Both the position numbers and the translations under genes were made by a program. Under the pieces are notes generated by a model, which was not told the origin of the DNA, did not search any database, and worked only from the letters and a program-made list of their open reading frames with translations. Shown here one piece after another: positions 1 to 8,883 of a stretch of DNA of 58,065 nt. Each line of letters begins with the position of its first letter. Position 1 is the first letter of the stretch. The DNA is from Candidatus Bathyanammoxibius amoris (GTDB lineage Bacteria > Planctomycetota > Brocadiia > Brocadiales > Bathyanammoxibiaceae). The DNA is taken from assembly GCA_024451685.1 (NCBI GenBank), contig JAMXCW010000013.1, forward strand, positions 254 through 58,318, written 5' to 3'.

Positions 1-132
1 TGATTTCATCTCCTTCAGGGCTATCCTCAAAATCCTTCATGAGTTCTTGCCGGTACAACTGTCGCGTGATTTCATCTCCTTCAGGGCTATCCTCAAAATC
101 CTTCATGAGTTCTTGCCGGTACAACTGTCGCG
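1..132. repeat. 66-bp tandem direct repeat, two complete copies, in frame
   Basis: Bases 1-66 and 67-132 are identical, and the first ten bases of a third, diverging copy follow at 133. The period is 22 codons on the minus strand, so each copy adds 22 residues to the TPR protein. Identity at the base level points to recent duplication. More copies may lie left of the window. Confidence 0.9.
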
Positions 133-970
133 TGATTTCATCTGCTTCACGGATGACACCCACTGGGGCGGAGTCCTTTGTGCCCTTCTCAAAAAGCCGC
201 CTGGGCGGTCCCTTTAAGCTCAAGCCGGAGGATCTTGACGGCTTCCTGGGTTTATTAGTGGCAGATGAACCCTTAAGGGCCAGGCCGGAGGATTTCGAGG
301 CGCTTACGGGGGGTGAGACGTCGAACTTCTTTGCCAGGTCATCCAGTATATTATTCACATTCTGCTTCGCCTCCTTGAGCTTTTGCTCCAACAACCGCGC
401 CTCCTTCTCAAGGCGCGCTTCCTCGGCCTCACGCCTTTGCTTATCCGCCTGCCTTTTCTTTTGCTCTTCGGCGTCTCTCAGGTTGTTCCGGATTGTTGAG
501 TTTGTTGAGTGATTTAGACCATATGCTAGTGCCTCATTATAGTATTTTATGGCAGCGTCAAAATCTTTATTGTCATAGGCCTTTTGACCCAAGGCAATCG
601 CCAGACTGCGCTCAATAACATCATCATCAGGGTCATATTCTAGTGCCTCTTTATAGTATTTTATGGCGTTGTCATAATCGTTCTTCTCAAGGTATTCATT
701 GCCTTTCTTGTTTAGCTTATGAGCCTCATTCCACCGTCGTTTCCTCTCCAATTCCTGAGGCGAAGGCCCTGAGGGCACGTAGTAATAGCCATCGTCGCTG
801 GAAGAAGAACTGTCTGAGGGTGAGTCTCCATAATAATTGTTGCCGTCGCTATCGGACCACCAACCGGTAGGACCCCCATCAACGGCAAGGGTGTCTTTGG
901 TGCATAGCACAAAAGACCCAGTGAATGCACACAGACAGATAAGCGATATTGCGATTATCAGGTTTCGCAT
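1..970 (-). CDS. Exported TPR/coiled-coil repeat protein, C-terminus cut by window edge
   Basis: This minus-strand frame is open from an ATG at 970 down to base 1, so about 323 residues are visible and the C-terminus lies outside. Residues 1-30 form a signal peptide. A Ser/Asp/Tyr-rich linker follows, then two TPR-like units (each containing AIKYY.EAL; about residues 85-155), a highly charged coiled coil (about 165-215) and a linker in which SSGL.LKG occurs twice. The visible end enters a 22-residue tandem repeat (ITRQLYRQELMKDFEDSPEG plus two residues). A GGGGGAAG ribosome site lies just before the ATG, and a strong promoter lies 47-74 bp upstream. TPRs imply protein-protein contacts, probably outside the cytoplasmic membrane. 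The specific role is unknown. Confidence 0.75.
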   Translation of the reverse strand, partial: MRNLIIAISLICLCAFTGSFVLCTKDTLAVDGGPTGWWSDSDGNNYYGDSPSDSSSSSDDGYYYVPSGPSPQELERKRRWNEAHKLNKKGNEYLEKNDYDNAIKYYKEALEYDPDDDVIERSLAIALGQKAYDNKDFDAAIKYYNEALAYGLNHSTNSTIRNNLRDAEEQKKRQADKQRREAEEARLEKEARLLEQKLKEAKQNVNNILDDLAKKFDVSPPVSASKSSGLALKGSSATNKPRKPSRSSGLSLKGPPRRLFEKGTKDSAPVGVIREADEITRQLYRQELMKDFEDSPEGDEITRQLYRQELMKDFEDSPEGDEI

Positions 971-1016
971 GGCCCACTTCCCCCAATAAGGATTCATACT
1001 GAGTCTCTCTGCGAAA

Positions 1017-1044
1017 ATTCTACCACAAGAGAAGTAATTGTCAA
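1017..1044 (-). promoter_or_regulatory. Promoter of the TPR protein gene
   Basis: On the minus strand TTGACA (1044-1039) and TAGAAT (1022-1017) are 16 bp apart, about 47 bp upstream of the ATG at 970. One -35 base set is perfect and the -10 matches five of six. Confidence 0.6.
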
Positions 1045-1140
1045 CTTTTTATAGGAGACGTACTTACGTTCCGGGCACCACTCTCTGAGGGATGGACAGA
1101 CCCCTGGAGGAAGAAGCTGAAACTACTACAGCCAAGGCCC

Positions 1141-1169
1141 TTGATAATGCACTTCCTTGCTATTACAAT
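1141..1169 (+). promoter_or_regulatory. Likely trkH promoter
   Basis: TTGATA (1141-1146) and TACAAT (1164-1169) are 17 bp apart; each matches the sigma70 hexamer at five of six bases. It lies about 70 bp before the trkH ATG. Confidence 0.45.
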
Positions 1170-1241
1170 AGTTGCGACTCGTCTAAGAAAGTCAGCCGTT
1201 TCGCCTTTGACGTATTACCAGGTTGAAACAGTACAGATAAA

Positions 1242-2696
1242 ATGAACAAATCCTTGATCATATCTACCATAGGCGGAATGCTCATCCTCCTGGCCGTGGC
1301 CATGCTTGCGCCTCTGGCCGTTGCGGTGTACTACGGTGACGGTAAAGAGATAAACGCTTTTATGTATGCTGTGTCAATAACCGTAGTCATTGGCGGCGCG
1401 ATGAAATTCGCCTTCCGGCCTGCGACGAAAGAGGTCACAATACGAGAAGGCTTCGTGACCGTTGTGTTCGGCTGGGTTATATGCGTCGCCTTCATTGCGT
1501 TGCCATATCTTTTCTCCGGCAGCATCGTGAACATAAGTGACGCGTACTTTGAGGCGATGAGCGGCCTGACTACCACCGGGGCCACGGTCATAGCCGATAT
1601 AGAGTCATTGCCACGTGGCATAGTCTTCTGGCGGAGCATGACCCAGTGGCTGGGAGGTCTCGGTATCGTAGTCTTCTTTATCGCCTTTCTGCCCACCACC
1701 GGTCTTGGCACACATCACCTCTTTAAGATGGAGATACCGGGGGGGCCACTTGCCGACAAGCTGCGTCCAAGAGTGGCCGAGACGGCGAAGCTGCTCTTTG
1801 TGATATACATAGTACTCTCGCTGCTTGAGTTCCTGCTGTTATATCTGGGAGACATGCCCAAGTACGATGCCATATGCCATACCTTCAGCAACGTCTCCAC
1901 GGGCGGGTTCAGCCCAAAGAACACCAGCATAGGCGCCTATCACAGCGCCTATATCGAGTCGGTCGTTATAGCCTTTATGTTCCTCGGTGCCTGTAATTTC
2001 ATCATCTACTACCAGCTTGCCCGCGGGCATGTAAGGAAGGTGCTTAAAAACGTGGAGTTGCGTTTCTTCGTCGTTGTGCTTGTCAGCGCCATTACACTCT
2101 TAACCGCATATTTATATATGAGCGGCCCGCTGGCGGATAATTCCATGAAAGGGGCCCTGAGGGCGTCTGTCTTTCAGGCGGTTTCTATAACCACCGGCAC
2201 GGGCTTCACGACCGAGAACTTTGACGCATGGCCTAATTTCTGCCGTTTCCTACTGCTGGTGATGATGTTCTTCGGTGGCTGTGCCGGTTCTACCTCCGGG
2301 GCCATGAAACATATCAGGATACTGTTGTTGCTTAAATCCACCACGCGAGAGCTTGTCCGCCTCACCACGCCCAGAATAATAAAACACGTAAAGATGTACC
2401 AGACCTCCGTAGAGGAAGAGGTTATAATCAATACCTACGGTTTTTTCGTGCTTTATATGGGACTTTTCGGGGCGGCCTCCCTGATACTTGTTGGCTTAGG
2501 GACAGATATAGTAACCGCCATCAGTGCCGCTGCCGCTACAATGGGAAACGTCGGACCCGGTCTCGGTCAGGTAGGGGCCGCAATGAATTACGGTGGTCTT
2601 GATTTTATGGAGAAGTGGGTTCTCGTCTTCTGTATGCTGCTCGGCAGGCTGGAGATTTACAGCGTCATACTGATGTTTATGCTCTGGAGGCGCTAG
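1242..2696 (+). CDS. trkH: Trk-type potassium uptake protein TrkH
   Basis: A 484-aa polytopic membrane protein, the usual size for TrkH, the channel subunit of low-affinity K+ uptake. The pore-loop signatures of the four MPM repeats can be seen: GLTTTGATV (about residue 107), STGGFSP (about 219), TTGTGFTT (about 317) and TMGNVGPGLG (about 430). The protein ends with the family-type LLGRLEIYSV segment. The partner TrkA regulatory subunit is not in the window. No clear Shine-Dalgarno precedes the ATG, but no better start is seen. The gene is convergent with, and overlaps by four bases, the NnrS-like gene on the other strand. Confidence 0.92.
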   Translation: MNKSLIISTIGGMLILLAVAMLAPLAVAVYYGDGKEINAFMYAVSITVVIGGAMKFAFRPATKEVTIREGFVTVVFGWVICVAFIALPYLFSGSIVNISDAYFEAMSGLTTTGATVIADIESLPRGIVFWRSMTQWLGGLGIVVFFIAFLPTTGLGTHHLFKMEIPGGPLADKLRPRVAETAKLLFVIYIVLSLLEFLLLYLGDMPKYDAICHTFSNVSTGGFSPKNTSIGAYHSAYIESVVIAFMFLGACNFIIYYQLARGHVRKVLKNVELRFFVVVLVSAITLLTAYLYMSGPLADNSMKGALRASVFQAVSITTGTGFTTENFDAWPNFCRFLLLVMMFFGGCAGSTSGAMKHIRILLLLKSTTRELVRLTTPRIIKHVKMYQTSVEEEVIINTYGFFVLYMGLFGAASLILVGLGTDIVTAISAAAATMGNVGPGLGQVGAAMNYGGLDFMEKWVLVFCMLLGRLEIYSVILMFMLWRR

Positions 2697-4408
2697 GTAG
2701 TCCGTTTCTCTTTTATCTTATTGTTTAGTGCCTCGAGGAGTTTGTCTAAATCCACTGACTTAAACTTGCAGGCTGCCTCTACCGTAACCACCTTGGCCAT
2801 GGTCCTCCTCGCCGTAGGGCTTGAAAGCTGAGAGAACCCGAAATCAAGGAACACCTCCAGCGTCTCAGGACACGACTCAATGGCGTCGTAAACGATCGTA
2901 TCCTTAGTGATGAAGGACAACCTCTTGGCCCTCTCTTCGGCCCGCAGCTCTTCCTTCATGTTTATAGTATTCCATAGATTGTAGGCGAACATGCCCAGGG
3001 CCGTAACCTCCACCCAGCCGGATATACCGACTACAGGGTATGCAAGACCCGGATAAAACGGTATCAGCATCTGGGAAAATACCCTCAGGAAGATACCGGC
3101 GTTCAGCAGCAGGAAGGTCCATTCTGAAAGGCGCATGTTGTACAGGGCAACCCCCCTGAAGGTGGGGACCATCTTGGATGCATAACCTATCATCATCATC
3201 GAGACAAAGCCCACCGTCACGGCATGGTTGGAGGCGCCGTAGAAGAGATGGCCGGCAGGCGTGGACTCGCCGATAGAAGGCACCGCCACCCTTATCAGCA
3301 TGCCTATTATCAACCACACGTATGCGGCCTTTATGGTCTTCTCATAACTCCTGTCCATAACTATGTCCGCAAGCTCTTTTGTGGGGCTTTCGAAGACCCT
3401 TATACCGTATGTGAACAACAAAACCCCGGTGGCAAGGGGATAAACCAGCCATGATGAAAGGCTTTGTATGAGGTACAGGGCTACGACGGCGTTCAGGAGC
3501 CAGAAGCAAAAATTTATCACCGGTGTATTCGGTTCCCTCACGTCCAAAAAGGCGAACACCGTCCTCAGGTTAACCCCGAAGATAAACATGAACACAAAAC
3601 CGAAGAGAAATATGTGGACCAGGTTGTGGTGTAGGGCGGCGGGTATCTCACCCGTAGCGTGCTGGTAGAGGTAAACGTCCAGATAGAGGTTTAGGCCGCA
3701 GGCCGCTATGAACCATATAAGCCCGGCCACGAAGAACTTGTCAAATATCTCTGAGCCCTCCTGGCTGGCCTTAAACGTCTTGAGAAGCACAAGCGTAAAT
3801 ACCAGCGCGGCAAATAGCTGTAAGACGCCGGAAAGGGGCAGAAGTATTGCGAGAGACGTATCCGGCACGGCCTGCAGTACCGTCCTCAGAACTAACCCTG
3901 TCAACATCGCCCAAAAGCTCAGGTAGGTGATACCCCTGCCTTGCAGGTCGATATTCTTTACCCTGGGTACGATATAATACGCGAAACCCATAATGAACAG
4001 ACCCACCCAGCCAAAGAGCTGGGCGTGCCCGTGGGCCTGTATAAGAGATACGGGCATGACATAGTAGTCTTTGTTGAGCGCAATATAGGCCAGGACCGCC
4101 GCTCCAAAGGTGCAGCCCACCGTGAGACATACGATAAGCGCGGCCTTGGCGTAGATTGCATAGATGGTGTCCTCTGCCAGGGGCGGAGGGAGAACTTCAC
4201 CGCTTGGAGGGCCTTTTGCAATCGCCTCTTCGAGTTCCTTTACCAGCGTGTTATAGTCCACATTGTGCGCCTTGCAGAAGAAGGCGAGTGGCTCATTGGG
4301 TCCCCGCACCCCGCCGGCAAGTACCAGCCTGTTCCGCTTGAACACCTCATAGGTATAAGGGTGTTCCTCGATAATCTCCTTGATTATTGAATTGCGGTCT
4401 ATCTTCAT
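2693..4408 (-). CDS. NnrS-like polytopic membrane protein with DUF1858-like domains at both ends
   Basis: The 571-aa protein has three parts. Residues 1-65 resemble DUF1858/ScdA_N (begins MKIDRNSIIKEIIEEHP). About residues 80-490 contain roughly eleven or twelve hydrophobic helices with conserved-looking histidines in AHGHAQLFGW, HHNLVHIFLFG and SNHAVTVGFV, which resemble NnrS and, more distantly, haem-copper oxidase subunit I. Residues about 500-571 are a second DUF1858-like domain (ITKDTIVYDAIESCPETLEV). NnrS proteins are linked to protection from nitric oxide, which would suit an anammox cell where NO is an intermediate. That role is inferred. The gene stands alone, convergent with trkH, and is separated from rsmE by 35 bp. 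Confidence 0.7.
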   Translation of the reverse strand: MKIDRNSIIKEIIEEHPYTYEVFKRNRLVLAGGVRGPNEPLAFFCKAHNVDYNTLVKELEEAIAKGPPSGEVLPPPLAEDTIYAIYAKAALIVCLTVGCTFGAAVLAYIALNKDYYVMPVSLIQAHGHAQLFGWVGLFIMGFAYYIVPRVKNIDLQGRGITYLSFWAMLTGLVLRTVLQAVPDTSLAILLPLSGVLQLFAALVFTLVLLKTFKASQEGSEIFDKFFVAGLIWFIAACGLNLYLDVYLYQHATGEIPAALHHNLVHIFLFGFVFMFIFGVNLRTVFAFLDVREPNTPVINFCFWLLNAVVALYLIQSLSSWLVYPLATGVLLFTYGIRVFESPTKELADIVMDRSYEKTIKAAYVWLIIGMLIRVAVPSIGESTPAGHLFYGASNHAVTVGFVSMMMIGYASKMVPTFRGVALYNMRLSEWTFLLLNAGIFLRVFSQMLIPFYPGLAYPVVGISGWVEVTALGMFAYNLWNTINMKEELRAEERAKRLSFITKDTIVYDAIESCPETLEVFLDFGFSQLSSPTARRTMAKVVTVEAACKFKSVDLDKLLEALNNKIKEKRTT

Positions 4409-4443
4409 AATAAGTACCGGTTATAAAACGGTCGTTTTCAGTC

Positions 4444-5208
4444 TCAAACAGAATTATAGGCGTAAAGGAGCATAGACACTAAGGCCAGGGCCGCCGTCTC
4501 GGTACGCAGTGTGCCGGGGCCGAGGCTGACTGGAATACAACCTGCCTGTATCGCGGTCTCCATCTCTTTCTTCGAGAAGCCGCCCTCCGGTCCGATGACG
4601 CAGAGCATGTCTTTCCGGTCCTTGTTATCACGTACCGCGTCACTGAGAGGGCTTGCATCCGGGCCTGTAGAGGCCAGGAATTTTGGGCTGTAGACGTCTG
4701 CGGTGCGCATCAGCTCTGGAAAATTTACGGCCTCGGAGATACTGGTTATATAGGTGCGGCCACACTGCTTGGATGCCTCTACCGCCACACTTTTCCACTT
4801 CTCTACCTTCGGTGAAGCCTTCTGGACAAGCTTTACCACGCTCCGCTCGCATTCAAGCGGTATCAGCCTTGTTACGCCAAGCTCACAACATTTCTGTACG
4901 AGAAATTCAGCCCTCTTTCCCTTTGGTACAGAGAAGGCCAGGGTTATTGCAATCCCGGCCTCTCTACTAACTTGTCCAACACTCTCTATTGCTATGAGAG
5001 CCTTGCCCGGCTGAATCTCAACGACCCTGCCCACCGCTTCTCTACCCCTTCCGTCAAATAAAAGAAGCCCCTCGTCAAGCCGCAGCCGCTTGACACGGAG
5101 CATGTGGTGTGCCTCTTGCCCGTTAATCCAGAGTTTTCCGTCTTCCGGCAACTCGGGGGTATAAAAGCGCTCCCGTTTCTTTTCCTTCAAATGGCGGTGG
5201 GTCTCCAA
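4444..5208 (-). CDS. rsmE: 16S rRNA m3U1498 methyltransferase RsmE
   Basis: The 254-aa length and motifs fit RsmE, a SPOUT-class enzyme that methylates N3 of U1498 in 16S rRNA. The N-terminal PUA-like part has HHMLRVKRL. The trefoil-knot SAM site reads IGPEGGFSKKEME, then LGPGTLRTETAA near the C-terminus. It is the last gene of the larC-rnfEAB-rsmE run, starting only 23 bp after the rnfB stop, so it is probably co-transcribed. Nothing suggests a functional link to Rnf. Confidence 0.92.
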   Translation of the reverse strand: METHRHLKEKKRERFYTPELPEDGKLWINGQEAHHMLRVKRLRLDEGLLLFDGRGREAVGRVVEIQPGKALIAIESVGQVSREAGIAITLAFSVPKGKRAEFLVQKCCELGVTRLIPLECERSVVKLVQKASPKVEKWKSVAVEASKQCGRTYITSISEAVNFPELMRTADVYSPKFLASTGPDASPLSDAVRDNKDRKDMLCVIGPEGGFSKKEMETAIQAGCIPVSLGPGTLRTETAALALVSMLLYAYNSV

Positions 5209-5231
5209 TCGTTGAGTAAAACGCTAAAAGG

Positions 5232-6197
5232 TCAATCTCGCGCGGCACCCTGAGGGGGGAAGACCTTGGGCGCGGTCTCAACCTTTGTCGCAGCCTCGGT
5301 TTTCGTTGCGGCCTTTTCCTTCTTCTCAGCCTTCTTCGGCTTGAGAGGCTCGATGGCCATGTCTATGAACTGGTCCACCCACTCCTGGACCACCGGCCGT
5401 CCATATCCTTCGCGATAATTCCGTATTATGTCCGTGGGACAGACCTTAACACACTCGCCGCAGGAGGTGCACTTGTCATAATCAATTACGGCAAGGTTGT
5501 TCTTGACGTGGATGGCGTCAAAGGGACACACCTTTTCACACTTCAGACAGGCAATACACGGGTTATCACACTTTTTCTTGGCAGGGCCACCCTTATCAAG
5601 GTTCATACACCTTACGTGTACATATTTGGATATGGGTAATATCTGATACAGGTTTTTCGGGCATATATCGGCACATTTGCCGCAGGCAATACAGCGTTTC
5701 TCTATGACGTGCGGCAGCTTGTTCTCGTCCAGATATATAGCCTCGGTAGGACAGACCACCGCGCAGTCATCAAGCCCCAGACATCCGTACTCACAGCTCT
5801 TATTCCCGTTCTGCGTCAGAAACGCCGCGCGGCATGTCTTAACGCCGCTGTACTCAAATCTATTCTGTACGTTCTTCGCGCTGCACATAAGGACGGCAAC
5901 GCGCGTTTCTTTCTTTTCGGCCTTTACGCCCATTATTCCGCCGAGGGCCTCTGTGGTCTCCTCTCCACCGGGCACGCACAGGTTGACCTCCGTCTCACCC
6001 TTTGCAACGGCCTCGGCATATTTGCCGCAGCCGGGAAACCCGCACGCTCCACAGTTGATCCCCGGGAGGGAATCCTCCACCTCAGTCTGTTTAGGGTCCA
6101 CCTCTACGTGGAATTTTTCAGTGGCAATGGCCAGTCCAAAACCAAAAAGCATCCCCAGGAAACCCATAGATATCAGAGACACCATTACCATATCCAT
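5232..6197 (-). CDS. rnfB: Rnf electron-transport complex subunit B (ferredoxin-like)
   Basis: RnfB is the Fe-S subunit that hands electrons from ferredoxin to the ion-pumping Rnf complex. The 321-aa protein starts with one membrane helix (about residues 5-27), then the characteristic cluster GINCGACGFPGCGKYAEAV. It continues with ferredoxin-type clusters: CGLDDCAVVCP-type (about 140-152), CIACGKCADICP, CIACLKCEKVCP and CTSCGECVKVCP. The last 40 residues are an Ala/Lys/Thr/Glu-rich tail. It follows rnfA by 44 bp. rnfC, rnfD and rnfG are not in this window. Confidence 0.93.
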   Translation of the reverse strand: MDMVMVSLISMGFLGMLFGFGLAIATEKFHVEVDPKQTEVEDSLPGINCGACGFPGCGKYAEAVAKGETEVNLCVPGGEETTEALGGIMGVKAEKKETRVAVLMCSAKNVQNRFEYSGVKTCRAAFLTQNGNKSCEYGCLGLDDCAVVCPTEAIYLDENKLPHVIEKRCIACGKCADICPKNLYQILPISKYVHVRCMNLDKGGPAKKKCDNPCIACLKCEKVCPFDAIHVKNNLAVIDYDKCTSCGECVKVCPTDIIRNYREGYGRPVVQEWVDQFIDMAIEPLKPKKAEKKEKAATKTEAATKVETAPKVFPPQGAARD

Positions 6198-6241
6198 CTA
6201 CCAACCCTCCTCAATGAAACAACTAATCCCTGGTCTTTTCC

Positions 6242-6892
6242 CTACCAGCTTACCATACCGGAGAAACCCATAAAGGCCAGGGCCATCAGCGATGCGCTTA
6301 CAAATGCGATAGGAACACCCTGGAAGGACTTCGGCAGGTCAAGGAGCATGAGCCTCTCACGGATCCCCGACATCAGCAGAAGCGCCAGCGTAAACCCGAT
6401 GCCAGCGGCAAATCCCTGGACTGAAACCTCCAGTATAGACAGGCGCATAGGGGCATTGGTTGTACCCAGAAGCGCCACACCAAGTATCGCACAGTTGGTG
6501 GTGATGAGCGGAAGGTATATCCCCAGGCTGTCGTAGAGGGCCGGGGTCATCTTCCTCATTACCGTCTCAACCAGCTGTACCAACGTTGCTATAACTAAAA
6601 TATAACTTATTGTCTTCAGTACGTCAACCATACCCGCCTCGGCTACGCCGGGGAATATCGAGCCGAAGATATTTGACGGGCCGGGAAGCAGTATGTAATT
6701 ATAAATAACCCAGGTCGCCGCGGAGGCCAGGGTCATTACGAAGGTAACGGCCATGCCCATGCCCATGGCGGCGCTCGTTGTCTTGGAGACGCCGAAGAAC
6801 GGGCAGAGCCCGAGGAATCTCGCGAGCACGTAATTGTTGACGAATATCGCGCTTATAATGATAGTGAAGAGATTACTGAATTCGCCTTCCAT
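6242..6892 (-). CDS. rnfA: Rnf electron-transport complex subunit A
   Basis: A 216-aa integral membrane protein of the RnfA/NqrE family with about six helices. Family marks include NNYVLARFLGLCPFFGVS near the N-terminus and TTNCAILGVALL in the middle. RnfA pairs with RnfE in the membrane to form part of the electron and ion path. Its ATG directly follows the rnfE stop codon, so the two are translationally coupled. Confidence 0.93.
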   Translation of the reverse strand: MEGEFSNLFTIIISAIFVNNYVLARFLGLCPFFGVSKTTSAAMGMGMAVTFVMTLASAATWVIYNYILLPGPSNIFGSIFPGVAEAGMVDVLKTISYILVIATLVQLVETVMRKMTPALYDSLGIYLPLITTNCAILGVALLGTTNAPMRLSILEVSVQGFAAGIGFTLALLLMSGIRERLMLLDLPKSFQGVPIAFVSASLMALAFMGFSGMVSW

Positions 6893-7507
6893 TTATATCT
6901 TCTCCCCCCTCTGGAGTTTTCGCCAGTTAAAGTAGGCCAGAAGGAGCCCGAGCACGAGAAAGGCCCCCGGGGCCATAATCATTACCGAGGCGGGCTGGTA
7001 GCTCTCCGATATCCTTATACCGAGGATAGTGCCCATGCCTACCGCCTCTCGAATGACCGAGAGCGTGACAAGCGCTACGGTGAAACCTATACCCATCCCC
7101 GCGCCGTCTATGGCGGAACGGAACACGCCATGCTTGCTGGCAAAGTCCTCCGCCCGGTACATAATCGCACAGTTAACCACTATCAGGGGTATAAATATCC
7201 CCAGAGACTCGTTTATCTCAGGCGGCAGATAGGCCTTCATGAGCAGCTCCACCATGGTTACAAAGGCCGCTATAACCACGATAAAGCAGGGGATACGCAC
7301 CTCCTTGGGGATATGGTTCCGTATTGAAGATATCAATATGTTCGACAACATCATCACCAGTATCACAGCCGTTCCCATGGCCAGACCGTTGGACACGGTC
7401 GTGGTCACGGCCAGGGCCGGACACATACCGAGGAGTGCCACAAAAAGCGGATTATGCGCCCATAAGCCCTTTGTAAATTCGTATTTTATCGTGTGCTCTT
7501 TATTCAT
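6893..7507 (-). CDS. rnfE: Rnf electron-transport complex subunit E
   Basis: A 204-aa membrane protein of the RnfE/NqrD family. It shows ALLGMCPALAVTTTVSNGLAMG and VVNCAIMYRAEDFAS, and about six hydrophobic helices. A longer frame reaches back to 7585, but I chose ATG at 7507: it begins MNKEHTIKYEFTKGLW, typical of the family, and it overlaps the larC stop as ATGA. The upstream extension is only larC read in another frame. Confidence 0.92.
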   Translation of the reverse strand: MNKEHTIKYEFTKGLWAHNPLFVALLGMCPALAVTTTVSNGLAMGTAVILVMMLSNILISSIRNHIPKEVRIPCFIVVIAAFVTMVELLMKAYLPPEINESLGIFIPLIVVNCAIMYRAEDFASKHGVFRSAIDGAGMGIGFTVALVTLSVIREAVGMGTILGIRISESYQPASVMIMAPGAFLVLGLLLAYFNWRKLQRGEKI

Positions 7508-8691
7508 AAGTCTCTGGTCGCCTCCATCGCAGCCTCGTAGACCGACTTCAAGGGTACTGCCTTTAACTCCGCAATACGCCTGCAATCCTCATACTCAGGT
7601 GAGACGTTTCTTCTCTCGCCGTTCAGCCTCCCGACCTTTACCTTAACGGGACCGTAGCACGTCTCGACCTCGATAAGGTTGCGGTCCAACACCTTCCTGG
7701 ATGCCTTATAACTCCTTATGCCAAACGTCGTAGTCTCCCGGAAAAAGACCTTCTCCACGCCATCCCTCGCCCCTTCAGGGACGATTGCCGTAAACAGTAC
7801 ACCCGGCCTGCTTTTCTTCATCTGGATGGGTGTGGTGTATACGTCCACCGCGCCCGCCTGGAGCAGTTTGTCCGTCACGTAACCGCATATCTCACCCGTC
7901 ATGTCGTCAACGTTTGTCTCAATGACCCATACCTCGTCTCCACGGGCAACGTGAGACCTCTCGCCAAGGAGCACCCGTAAGAGATTAGGTGACCCGGAGA
8001 CCTCTCTTGAGCCGGCCCCGTAGCCGATCGCCTCCAGCGTCATATCGGGACAATAGTCCACACACCTCCCCAGAGTAGTCAATATCGCAGCGCCTGTGGG
8101 CGTGGTCAGTTCATGGTCCCTCTCCGCGGGACCTGAAAACACCTTTTGCCCCCTCAGGAGTTCAACGGTAACAGGCGCCGGCAGCGGCAGCCTGCCGTGT
8201 TCACACTCCACAAACCCTGAACCGGTGGGCAGCGGCGAGTAGAGGACCTCCTCCACACCAAGCCTGTCAAGGGCCGTTACTGCGCCCACCACGTCTAAAA
8301 CGGTGTCAAGCGCCCCTATCTCGTGGAAGTGTATGTCTTCAAGCGTAGTGTTGTGCACCTTCGCCTCGGCTTCTCCCAGCCGTGTTAAAATTTTAATACT
8401 GCTCTCCAGCAGATGCTCCGGAAGCTCCATCTGCCTGACAGGTTTGCAAAGCTCATCGAAACGCAGATGCCTCCTCTCCTTTTCGCCACCCTGTTCAGGC
8501 AGGACGTCAAACTTGGTGCCGGCTATACCGGCCCTAGATATCTTTTCAAATGATATCTTGTGCGGAAGTTTTAGGGAGAGTTTCCTAAATTCCTGGGCAA
8601 GTACGGCGCCCTCGAGACCGGCATCCACCAGCGAACCCAATATCATGTCGCCGCTTGCCCCAGAAAAGCAGTCAAAATACGCTACCCTCAC
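7504..8691 (-). CDS. larC: Nickel-pincer cofactor biosynthesis protein LarC
   Basis: LarC inserts nickel into pyridinium-3,5-bisthiocarboxylate mononucleotide to make the nickel-pincer nucleotide of lactate racemase and related enzymes. The 395-aa protein has the family start MRVAYFDCFSGASGDMILG, HFHEIGALDTVLDVVGA, and PTPTGAAIL-like TTPTGAAILTTLG. LarB, LarE and LarA are not here. It is the first gene of the run ending in rnfEAB-rsmE, overlapping rnfE by four bases. Whether an NPN-dependent enzyme exists elsewhere cannot be seen. Confidence 0.9.
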   Translation of the reverse strand: MRVAYFDCFSGASGDMILGSLVDAGLEGAVLAQEFRKLSLKLPHKISFEKISRAGIAGTKFDVLPEQGGEKERRHLRFDELCKPVRQMELPEHLLESSIKILTRLGEAEAKVHNTTLEDIHFHEIGALDTVLDVVGAVTALDRLGVEEVLYSPLPTGSGFVECEHGRLPLPAPVTVELLRGQKVFSGPAERDHELTTPTGAAILTTLGRCVDYCPDMTLEAIGYGAGSREVSGSPNLLRVLLGERSHVARGDEVWVIETNVDDMTGEICGYVTDKLLQAGAVDVYTTPIQMKKSRPGVLFTAIVPEGARDGVEKVFFRETTTFGIRSYKASRKVLDRNLIEVETCYGPVKVKVGRLNGERRNVSPEYEDCRRIAELKAVPLKSVYEAAMEATRDL

Positions 8692-8742
8692 TCTTCATCC
8701 ATCCTTCTGGGGAAGGTTTCGTTCGAAGCACAAAGTCCAGAA

Positions 8743-8771
8743 AAATTAGCATAAAAACCCCTTAAAGTCAA
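8743..8771 (-). promoter_or_regulatory. Possible larC-rnfEAB-rsmE promoter
   Basis: On the minus strand TTGACT (8771-8766) is 17 bp from TAATTT (8748-8743), about 50 bp upstream of the larC ATG. The -10 match is weak. Confidence 0.3.
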
Positions 8772-8804
8772 GGAAGCCTTTCCCGCAGAGTATACATACG
8801 TTTA

Positions 8805-8833
8805 TTGACTGCTACCCGGCCGTATTGTATCCT
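8805..8833 (+). promoter_or_regulatory. Possible hutU promoter
   Basis: TTGACT (8805-8810) and TATCCT (8828-8833) are 17 bp apart, roughly 50 bp before the hutU ATG and divergent from the larC promoter candidate. Confidence 0.35.
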
Positions 8834-8883
8834 GAGTGCTGTGAAACCCCCCGCGACAGGAGGCAAATCAACTGACCCGACCG

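Noticed and set aside
1-132. CRISPR-like direct repeat
   Set aside because: The copies abut with no spacers and continue a protein frame in 22-codon units.
39-512. Plus-strand frame of 157 codons with repeats
   Set aside because: It is the reverse of the TPR protein, which has a signal peptide, TPRs, a promoter and ribosome site on the minus strand.
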